Source of the DNA: Skermania sp. ID1734
GTDB lineage: Bacteria > Actinomycetota > Actinomycetes > Mycobacteriales > Mycobacteriaceae
Length of the DNA stretch: 64,000 nucleotides
Reading direction: 5' to 3'
Assembly (NCBI RefSeq): GCF_007489285.1
Contig: NZ_VLIY01000003.1
Coordinates: 326,431-390,430, forward strand
Program-made: the position numbers and the translations under genes
Shown here: positions 57,964-64,000 of the stretch, in pieces
Position numbering within the stretch: the stretch's first letter is position 1
How the letters are laid out: every line of letters begins with the position of its first letter
Notes under the pieces: model-generated
Told to the model about the DNA's origin: nothing
Seen by the model: only the letters and a program-made list of their open reading frames with translations
Database searches by the model: none

Positions 57964-58424
57964 GCGAAATCCTTGTGGTCGAGCGTCTTTCGAAGAGTGC
58001 GCATGCCGTCTGCAGCGGCGCGTCGGGCGGCGGCTTCGTTGTTGCCGAGGATGACGGCCACCTCGGCGTACGGCAGACCCACGAGGTGGTGATAGGCGAT
58101 CGCCTCGCGTTGCTTCAACGGGAGTGCGGCGACGGCTTCCCATACCGCGCCATCTGTTGTCGGCCGTGTCGGTGGTGGTAGGTCTTCGATGACGCGACGT
58201 TGTCTGCGCCGGGAATCAATCACGTCGAGTGCCTTGCGGCGCGCGATGGTCACCAGCCACGCCTCGATGTTGCTGTCGGCGGGCAGTCCCGGGTAGGCGC
58301 GCAGTGCTGATAGAAAGGTCTCTGACCAGGCATCTTCGGCGTCGGTGGGGCCCACGAGCGCCCGGCACACCCGTAAGACGGCCGGTCCGTGCCGGGCGAC
58401 GATGGTCTCGAATGGCGGCAGCAT
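57960..58424 (-). CDS. ECF-type RNA polymerase sigma factor
   Basis: A small 154-residue sigma-70 factor. Region 2 covers about 7-70 (DAEDAWSETFLSALRAYPGLP, IEAWLVTIARRKALDVIDSRRR). Region 4 is at about 90-150 (LPLKQREAIAYHHLVGLPYAEVAVILGNN). The spacer is short and no anti-sigma gene lies beside it. It begins 27 bases after treY and overlaps ogt by four bases. The start could be the GTG one codon earlier. Sigma-ogt pairs occur in other actinobacteria and may control DNA-alkylation repair; the regulon is unknown. Confidence 0.87.
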   Translation of the reverse strand: MLPPFETIVARHGPAVLRVCRALVGPTDAEDAWSETFLSALRAYPGLPADSNIEAWLVTIARRKALDVIDSRRRQRRVIEDLPPPTRPTTDGAVWEAVAALPLKQREAIAYHHLVGLPYAEVAVILGNNEAAARRAAADGMRTLRKTLDHKDFA

Positions 58425-58451
58425 CACGGTGGGTAAACGGTTGTCGCGGCC

Positions 58452-60809
58452 CTAACGTGAGATTTCGAGCAGCGCGACCGGCAATTTCGCGAAGACTTCG
58501 CTCAGTGCCACCCGGCCGGTGTGGGTCTGGCCGGTGAGCCGGTCGGTCCATTGCGGGGAGCCGAGATCGACAACGGTGGTGCCCCAGCCGCTTTCGGCGA
58601 GCCGCACCGAATGCCGCGTTGCCAGCGCCATGACGTCCGCAGGTTGCGACGCCGGACCGCGGCCGAAGCCGACCAGATGCGCTGCGGCCGGGCCGTCGGC
58701 GAAGATGGGGTGGTAGCTACCGCCCACGAAGCTTGCCCGCCGTTCGCGGCGCAGCCTCAGCGCGTTGGTGACCACCCACAGTTTGGCGGCTCCGCTGGCG
58801 TCGACGTCCGGGGCAGCGGTGAATTCGGCGAGCATTCGCTGGCGGGCGTCGAAATCGACGAGACGCCGGTTGTCCGGGTCCACGAGCGAGTCGTCCCACA
58901 ATTCGGTGCCCTGATAGACGTCGGGAACTCCCGGACCGCAGAGCTGCAACAACTTCTGCCCCAGCGACACCGTCCATCCGTGCGGTGCCAGCTGCTGGAC
59001 CAGCGCGGTCATCGACGCGGCGACCGGCCCGTCGACGATGCTGTCGAGCCAATCGTGCACGCGCTGTTCGAATTCGGTGTCAGGTGCTTGCCACGATGTG
59101 CGAACCCCGGCCTCACGCATGGCCTTCTCGGCGAAGCCGTGCACCCGACCGCGCCAGGTTGGACTCAGCTCGCCGTCAACGGGCCACACGCCAAAGATGT
59201 TCTGCCACAGGAACAGCCCCGTCACCGGATCGGGACTGGCGGCGAGTTGTTCCCACTCCGCCAGGCAGGTCGCCCACAGTTCAGGCACCTGCGACAGCAC
59301 CCCGATCCGGGCCCGGACATCCTCGCCGCGCTTGGTGTCGTGCGTGGACAGGGTGGTCATGGCCGCGGGCCACCATTGCGCGCGGGCGGCGTTGGCCAGG
59401 TGGAACTCGTTGACGGACAGCCCGAACCGACCCGGTTCCCCACCCACTTCCTGCAGCGACACCAGCCGGGCAGTGCGATAGAAGACGGTGTCCTCGACGG
59501 CCTTGGCCATCACCGCGCCGCAGACCTGTTGAAAGCGCACGAACGCTTCGCCGTTGGTCGCCAGGGCTGTTGTGAGGATGCCGAGCACATCGCCGAGTTC
59601 AGGCTGGCTGGACTGCACGTCGGCAATCACGCTGCGCAGCAACGTGGTCAGCGGGGCATAGTCGGTTCGGTAGACGGGTACGGCGGCGACCACCGCGACA
59701 ATCGCGTCGGACAGCGCCTCGGAATCGCCAGTGAAATTGGCCTCGCGGCAAACCGCGGCGGTCAGCCGACGGAGCTCCGGCCGCAGGTTGGACTCCGCCA
59801 TCGACCGTTTGGCGGCGCGCTCGAGACTCTCGAGCGTTGCAGCATCACCGGGGTTGCCGGAGCGCTCCCGCGAGAGCTCGGTGAGCGCCGCTTCGCCGTC
59901 GCGGCTGATGAATACCCCGTCGAGCTCGGCCAGTGCGTCGTAGCCGGTGGTCCCCGCGATCGGCAGGGTGGCATCGAGGGGTTCGTCGGCACCGAGAATC
60001 TTCTCGATCACCAGCCAGCGATCGGGTCCGATGAGTTCGCGCAACCGTGCCAAATACTCGGCGGGTCGGGCCAATCCGTCCGGATGATCGATCCGGAGGC
60101 CGTCGATCAGCGCTTCGCGGACCCAGGTTTCGACCTGCTGGTGGGTCGCCTCGAACACTTCCGGATCTTCTTGGCGAACCGCGGCCAGCTCGTTGACCGT
60201 GAAAAACCGTCGGTACGTGGCTATTCCGGCCTGCCATGGCACGAGGACGTAGTGCTGGCGGTCGTGGATTTCGGTTGCGCTACCGGTGTCTGTTCCGGGT
60301 GCCAGCGGAAAGCGGTGCTCCCAGTAAGCCAACAGTGGCTCGCTACCGGACCGATCGATGGTCAACTCGCTGACGGCGTCCGCGCTGCCCAGGAACGGCA
60401 GCGCGATCCGGCCGTCTGCGCCGTTCTCCGGCCGCCAGTCGATGTCGAAGTATTTGGCGTAGGGCGATTCTCGGCCGAGTCGCAGCACGTCCCACCACCA
60501 CGGGTTCTGGCGCGGATCGGCCACTCCCAGATGGTTCGGTACCAGGTCCACGATCAGCCCCATCTGGCGCTGCTGGGCTGCGGCGGCGAGTCGGCGCAGC
60601 CCGGGCAAGCCACCCAACGCCGCTGAGACCGTGGTGGGGTCGGTGACGTCGTAGCCGTGGGTGGAACCGTCCGCGGCGGTGAGAATCGGCGATAGGTACA
60701 GGTGCGTGACACCCAATCGGTCGAGGTAGTCGACGAGTTCGACCGCATCGTCGAGGGTAAGGGCGTCACCGCGCAGTTGCAGTCGGTAGGTGCTCGACGG
60801 CGTCGCCAT
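58452..60809 (-). CDS. treY: Maltooligosyltrehalose synthase TreY
   Basis: A 785-residue GH13 enzyme that rearranges the reducing-end alpha-1,4 bond of maltodextrins to an alpha-1,1 bond. TYRLQLRGDALTLDDAVELVDYL opens it. SPILTAADGSTHGYDVTDPT, GLIVDLVPNHLGV, IDGLRIDHPDGLARP (catalytic Asp) and WLVIEKILGADEPL (acid Glu) are barrel motifs. Two terminal domains follow, including LSTHDTKRGEDVRARI and GVPDVYQGTELWDDSLVDPDNRR. The ATG starts one base after the treX stop. Confidence 0.95.
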   Translation of the reverse strand: MATPSSTYRLQLRGDALTLDDAVELVDYLDRLGVTHLYLSPILTAADGSTHGYDVTDPTTVSAALGGLPGLRRLAAAAQQRQMGLIVDLVPNHLGVADPRQNPWWWDVLRLGRESPYAKYFDIDWRPENGADGRIALPFLGSADAVSELTIDRSGSEPLLAYWEHRFPLAPGTDTGSATEIHDRQHYVLVPWQAGIATYRRFFTVNELAAVRQEDPEVFEATHQQVETWVREALIDGLRIDHPDGLARPAEYLARLRELIGPDRWLVIEKILGADEPLDATLPIAGTTGYDALAELDGVFISRDGEAALTELSRERSGNPGDAATLESLERAAKRSMAESNLRPELRRLTAAVCREANFTGDSEALSDAIVAVVAAVPVYRTDYAPLTTLLRSVIADVQSSQPELGDVLGILTTALATNGEAFVRFQQVCGAVMAKAVEDTVFYRTARLVSLQEVGGEPGRFGLSVNEFHLANAARAQWWPAAMTTLSTHDTKRGEDVRARIGVLSQVPELWATCLAEWEQLAASPDPVTGLFLWQNIFGVWPVDGELSPTWRGRVHGFAEKAMREAGVRTSWQAPDTEFEQRVHDWLDSIVDGPVAASMTALVQQLAPHGWTVSLGQKLLQLCGPGVPDVYQGTELWDDSLVDPDNRRLVDFDARQRMLAEFTAAPDVDASGAAKLWVVTNALRLRRERRASFVGGSYHPIFADGPAAAHLVGFGRGPASQPADVMALATRHSVRLAESGWGTTVVDLGSPQWTDRLTGQTHTGRVALSEVFAKLPVALLEISR

Positions 60810-60810
60810 C

Positions 60811-62937
60811 TCAGGCCGTCCGCCGCAGCACTAGCAGCGAGCGGGCAGTGACGGTCACGGTTGCGCCGGCGTCGAACTCGGTGTCGGAAAGTCCTTGCGG
60901 CACCGAGGTGTCCAGGGCGACCGTCCAGGTGTTCGCGTATCGGTCGTCGGGGAGCACGAAGTCGATAGCCTCGTCGTGCGCGTTGAAGCACAGCAGGAAC
61001 GAGTCGTCCACGATTCGTTCGCCGCGCTCGTTCGGTTCGGGGATCGCCTCGCCGTTGAGATACACCGCCAACGACTTCCCGAAACCGCTGTTCCAGTGGT
61101 CGGGAGTCATTTCCTCGCCGTCGGGCGTCAGCCAGGCGATGTCGCGGTTTTCATCGCCGCTCCGGATCGGCGTGCCGGCGAAGAAGCGGCGACGTCGGAA
61201 GACCGGGTGCTTGGCTCGCAATTGGATTGCGCTTCGGGTGAATTCGAGGAGATCGGCATTTTTTTCCACCATCGACCAGTCCATCCAGGACAGCGGAGAA
61301 TCCTGGCAATAGACGTTGTTGTTCCCCTGTTGCGTGCGACCCAATTCGTCGCCGTGGGCCAGCATGGGCGTGCCCTGGCTGAGCATCAGAGTGGCAAGAA
61401 TGTTGCGGCTCTGCCGATCCCGCAATTCGTTGATCTGCGGATCGTCGGTGGGGCCTTCGACCCCGCAGTTCCACGACCGGTTGTGGCTTTCCCCGTCCTT
61501 GTTGTCCTCGCCGTTGGCTTCGTTGTGCTTCTCGTTGTAGGACACCAGGTCTCGAAGGGTGAAACCGTCGTGGGCGATTACGAAGTTGATGCTCGCGCCG
61601 GGCCGCCGCCCGGTCGCCTCGTACAGGTCCGAGGAGCCGGTGAATCGAGAGGCGAACTCGCCCAAGGTTGCCGGCTCACCGCGCCAGTAGTCGCGGACCG
61701 TGTCGCGGTACTTGCCGTTCCATTCGGTCCACAGCGGGGGAAAGTTGCCCACCTGATAGCCGCCTTCGCCGACGTCCCAGGGCTCGGCGATGAGCTTCAC
61801 CTGGCTGACCACCGGATCCTGCTGCACCAGATCGAAGAACGCGCTCAGTCGGTTGACGTCGTGGAGTTCGCGAGCCAGCGTCGAGGCGAGGTCGAACCGG
61901 AAGCCGTCGACGTGCATCTCCAGCACCCAGTACCGCAACGAATCCATGATGAGTTGCAACGTGTGGGGGTGGCGGGCGTTGAGGCTGTTGCCCGTGCCCG
62001 TGTAGTCCATGTACATGGCTGGGTTGTCGTCGACAAGCCGGTAGTACGCCGCGTTGTCAATGCCGCGGAAGCTGATGGTTGGGCCCTCGTGGTTGCCTTC
62101 GGCCGTGTGGTTGTAGACCACGTCGAGAATCACCTCGATGCCGGCGGCGTGGAAGTCGCGGACCATGGCCTTGAATTCGGAGACGGTAGCGCCGGGCTTG
62201 TTGGCCGAGGCGTACTCGTTGTGCGGCGCGAGGAATCCGAAGGTGTTGTAACCCCAGTAGTTTCGTAGTCCCTTGTCGAGCAGCAGCTGGTCCTGCATGA
62301 ACTGATGCACCGGCATCAATTCGATGGCGGTGACTCCGAGGCTGTGCAGGTGCTCGATGATGGCGGGGTGTGCCAAGCCCGCGTAGGTGCCGCGCAGCTC
62401 TTCGGGCACGGCGGGATGAGTGGCGGTCAGACCCTTGACGTGGGCCTCGTAAATCACCGTCTCGTGGTAGGGGCGATTCGGCTGACGGTCGGCACCCCAG
62501 TCGAAGTACGGGTTGATCACGACGGTGGTCATCGTGTGGCCGAGGGTGTCCATGCCGTAGTTGTGCAGCGACTCATGGCCGTCGAAGGCGCCGTCGAACG
62601 CTTTGCCGTACGGGTCCAGCAAGAGTTTGCTGGGGTCGCAGCGGTGTCCGTGCTCGGGTTCGTACGGTCCGTGCACCCGGAATCCGTAGCGCTGACCGGG
62701 GGCGATCGTCGGCAGGTAGGCGTGCCAGACGAATCCGTCGACTTCTTCGAGCGGTACCCGAGTTTCGGTACCGTCCCGCGCGATCAGGCAGAGGTCGACC
62801 GCCTCGGCCACCTCGGAGAACAGCGAGAAGTTGGTGCCGGCGCCATCGAAAGTGGCGCCTAGCGGGAACGGGTGGCCGGGCCACACCGGCAGCCGCTCGG
62901 CATCGTCCTCGGTTTGGGCAGTGTCGGGCTGAGCCAT
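60811..62937 (-). CDS. treX: Glycogen debranching enzyme TreX/GlgX
   Basis: A 708-residue GH13 isoamylase-type enzyme that frees linear maltodextrin from glycogen to feed TreY and TreZ. A CBM48 N-domain starts PFPLGATFDGAGTNFSLFSE. Barrel motifs are IEVILDVVYNHTAEG, VDGFRFDLASTLAREL (nucleophile Asp), KLIAEPWDVGEGGYQVG (acid Glu) and INFVIAHDGFTLRDLVSYN. ATG at 62937 gives the family start; the frame continues upstream into the clpN promoter region without similarity. It is divergent from the Clp N-domain gene with an 84-base gap. Confidence 0.94.
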   Translation of the reverse strand: MAQPDTAQTEDDAERLPVWPGHPFPLGATFDGAGTNFSLFSEVAEAVDLCLIARDGTETRVPLEEVDGFVWHAYLPTIAPGQRYGFRVHGPYEPEHGHRCDPSKLLLDPYGKAFDGAFDGHESLHNYGMDTLGHTMTTVVINPYFDWGADRQPNRPYHETVIYEAHVKGLTATHPAVPEELRGTYAGLAHPAIIEHLHSLGVTAIELMPVHQFMQDQLLLDKGLRNYWGYNTFGFLAPHNEYASANKPGATVSEFKAMVRDFHAAGIEVILDVVYNHTAEGNHEGPTISFRGIDNAAYYRLVDDNPAMYMDYTGTGNSLNARHPHTLQLIMDSLRYWVLEMHVDGFRFDLASTLARELHDVNRLSAFFDLVQQDPVVSQVKLIAEPWDVGEGGYQVGNFPPLWTEWNGKYRDTVRDYWRGEPATLGEFASRFTGSSDLYEATGRRPGASINFVIAHDGFTLRDLVSYNEKHNEANGEDNKDGESHNRSWNCGVEGPTDDPQINELRDRQSRNILATLMLSQGTPMLAHGDELGRTQQGNNNVYCQDSPLSWMDWSMVEKNADLLEFTRSAIQLRAKHPVFRRRRFFAGTPIRSGDENRDIAWLTPDGEEMTPDHWNSGFGKSLAVYLNGEAIPEPNERGERIVDDSFLLCFNAHDEAIDFVLPDDRYANTWTVALDTSVPQGLSDTEFDAGATVTVTARSLLVLRRTA

Positions 62938-63021
62938 AGCCAAAACAGTAGTCGGGATTGCGCGGAGGCTGTCGGACGCAACGCGCTCGCGGCGGATCAT
63001 GGCAGTAGAGAGCGAGGGGCG

Positions 63022-63615
63022 ATGTTGGAAAAGTTCAGCGACAACAGCCGTACCGTGATCGCTCGCGCCTCCGACGAAGCCCGCAGACTGGGTAACGATC
63101 AGATCGGCACCGAGCATGTGCTGCTGGCCTTGCTCGATCCTGCTGCCGGCGAAGTAGGGCAGTTCCTGGCCGCGTGCAACGTCACTGCGGATGGGGTGCG
63201 GGCGCAGCTTGCGGGGCATGTTCTAGGCGGTTCGCCCGCCGGCGAGCTGACCTTTTCGGCAGCCGCGAGAGCGCTGCTCGAACGGTCGTTGGCGGAGGCG
63301 CGACGCTATGGGGCCAAGCAGATCCGGACCGAGCACCTGCTGCTGGGCTTGGTCGGCGACGACAGTTGTGGCGCGGCGCAGATCATCACGAGTGCGGCGG
63401 GATTGGACCCGGAAGCGCTGCGGATGCGGATTCGCAGGGTTATCCGCAATCGCTATCTGGCCGAACGGGCTCGCGCCGCACAGATCGCGGCGGGATACAT
63501 AGCGGTCAAGCTCGACGCCGACCAGCGGGAACGGTGTCAGGCCGCTGCTTCTGCGGCCGGACTGTCGATCGAAGAGTGGATCAAACAGGTAGCGCTCGCA
63601 GCTGCCAGTTCTTGA
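63022..63615 (+). CDS. Stand-alone Clp N-domain protein with ribbon-helix-helix-like tail
   Basis: A 197-residue protein without ATPase domains. Two Clp repeats make up residues 1-145: MLEKFSDNSRTVIARASDEARRLGNDQIGTEHVLLALL and FSAAARALLERSLAEARRYGAKQIRTEHLLLGLVGDD. These match the ClpC N-domain, which binds adaptors and substrates. The C-terminal 35 residues, VKLDADQRERCQAAASAAGLSIEEWIKQVAL, look like a ribbon-helix-helix DNA-binding or dimer module. ATG at 63022 has GAGGGG upstream. The gene ends exactly where the IS3-related sequence starts, so its 3' end could have been altered. Confidence 0.75.
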   Translation: MLEKFSDNSRTVIARASDEARRLGNDQIGTEHVLLALLDPAAGEVGQFLAACNVTADGVRAQLAGHVLGGSPAGELTFSAAARALLERSLAEARRYGAKQIRTEHLLLGLVGDDSCGAAQIITSAAGLDPEALRMRIRRVIRNRYLAERARAAQIAAGYIAVKLDADQRERCQAAASAAGLSIEEWIKQVALAAASS

Positions 63616-63616
63616 G

Positions 63617-64000
63617 TGATCCATCAGAACGGTGGTGGCATGAGTCGGTGGCGGGCGGTGGCGATTGCGCGGTGTTGTCGGTAGTGGTTGCGGAGTTCGG
63701 TGTGAAGCGTCACGACTTTCGTGCCGCTCCTAGACGGGTTGCGACTGCCGGTCGCGAGCGGTGTTGAAAGCCTGTTCGTACTCGGTTGGGGTGAGCATTC
63801 CGAGTGAACTATGCAGACGTCTGTGGTTGTACCAATCAACCCAACCAGATGTGGCGTATTCGATGTCGTTGAGCGTCTTGTAGGGCCCGGCGTGGAACAC
63901 CGTGGTCTGGATGCATTCGGTCTTGTAGAGGCCGATGATCGATTCCATCAACCCGTTGTCGTAGGCGTCGCCGACCGAACCGATCGAGGGCGTGATGCCC
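63617..64000 (-). mobile_element. Right end of an IS3-family insertion sequence (cut by the window)
   Basis: The element enters from the right edge with an OrfB transposase on the minus strand. About 113 non-coding bases lie after the transposase stop (63730). TGATCCATCAGAACGG at 63617 begins with TG, as IS3 terminal repeats do, but the matching other end is outside the window, so the boundary (63613-63617) is only approximate. Confidence 0.7.
63730..64000 (-). CDS. IS3-family transposase OrfB, C-terminal part
   Basis: The reading frame is open to the window edge. It shows about 90 residues of the integrase core end: VGDAYDNGLMESIIGLYKTE, in which the Glu is the last acid of the DDE triad, then the characteristic GWVDWYNHRRLHSSLGMLTPTEYE. 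The preceding catalytic Asp residues and OrfA lie outside. No disruption is visible in the part seen, so the copy may be active. Confidence 0.88.
   Translation of the reverse strand, partial: GITPSIGSVGDAYDNGLMESIIGLYKTECIQTTVFHAGPYKTLNDIEYATSGWVDWYNHRRLHSSLGMLTPTEYEQAFNTARDRQSQPV

Noticed and set aside
63624..63839. Minus-strand open frame at the IS end
   Set aside because: It lies in another frame across the transposase 3' end and the IS non-coding tail, without similarity to OrfA or any accessory gene.

Overview
The window is high-GC DNA from a mycolic-acid actinobacterium (order Mycobacteriales). The closest fit is the Rhodococcus/Nocardia side of the order rather than Mycobacterium. Three things support this. 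Most genes are clear orthologues of Mycobacterium tuberculosis genes in conserved order (Rv2144c to Rv2178c, then Rv1536 to Rv1564c). Mycobacteriales markers are present (mptA, lppM, wag31, sepF, MTB12-like lipoproteins). A carotenoid set with a Rhodococcus-type CrtO ketolase is interleaved with them. Genus and species cannot be fixed from sequence reading alone.

Layout. 1-4057: 3' end of aroG (type II DAHP synthase), a PASTA-bearing PknL kinase, its likely DNA-binding partner (Rv2175c family) and a coiled-coil membrane protein. 4154-15408: carotenoid and isoprenoid region. One minus-strand group runs idsA-crtI-mptA-crtB. metF diverges from it. A second minus-strand group runs GNAT-crtO-cruF-lppM-GT2. 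A divergent HEPN gene faces the second group across a LexA-like palindrome. 16151-36930: DUF3040 membrane protein followed by the division and cell-wall (dcw) cluster: mraZ, rsmH, ftsL-like, pbpB, murE, murF, mraY, murD, ftsW, murG, murC, ftsQ, ftsZ, yfiH, yggS, sepF, yggT, wag31 and a 54-residue Rv2144c-like membrane protein. Many neighbours overlap by 1 or 4 bases (GTGA, ATGA, TGATG), implying translational coupling.

36946-47549: a T-box leader and ileS, dinB, four lipoprotein genes, then lspA (the lipoprotein signal peptidase), rluD, a small membrane-anchored protein and an alpha/beta hydrolase. 47560-55601: a molybdopterin oxidoreductase divergent from dnaE1, then an F420-type (Ddn-like) reductase and ilvA. 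55594-62937: the glycogen-to-trehalose set treX-treY-treZ on the minus strand, with an ECF sigma factor and an ogt DNA-repair gene placed between treY and treZ. 63022-64000: a stand-alone Clp N-domain protein with a ribbon-helix-helix-like tail, followed immediately by the edge of an IS3-family element that leaves the window.

The main non-coding signals are: MraZ operator repeats at mraZ; a translational T-box at ileS; a LexA-like box between two divergent genes; a pair of related approximately 70-bp palindromic repeats in two intergenic regions; an inverted repeat plus TTTAGGG repeats upstream of ftsZ; and several strong hairpins or terminators. No tRNA, rRNA or CRISPR array was seen. All family assignments come from recognised sequence motifs and gene order, not from database searches.
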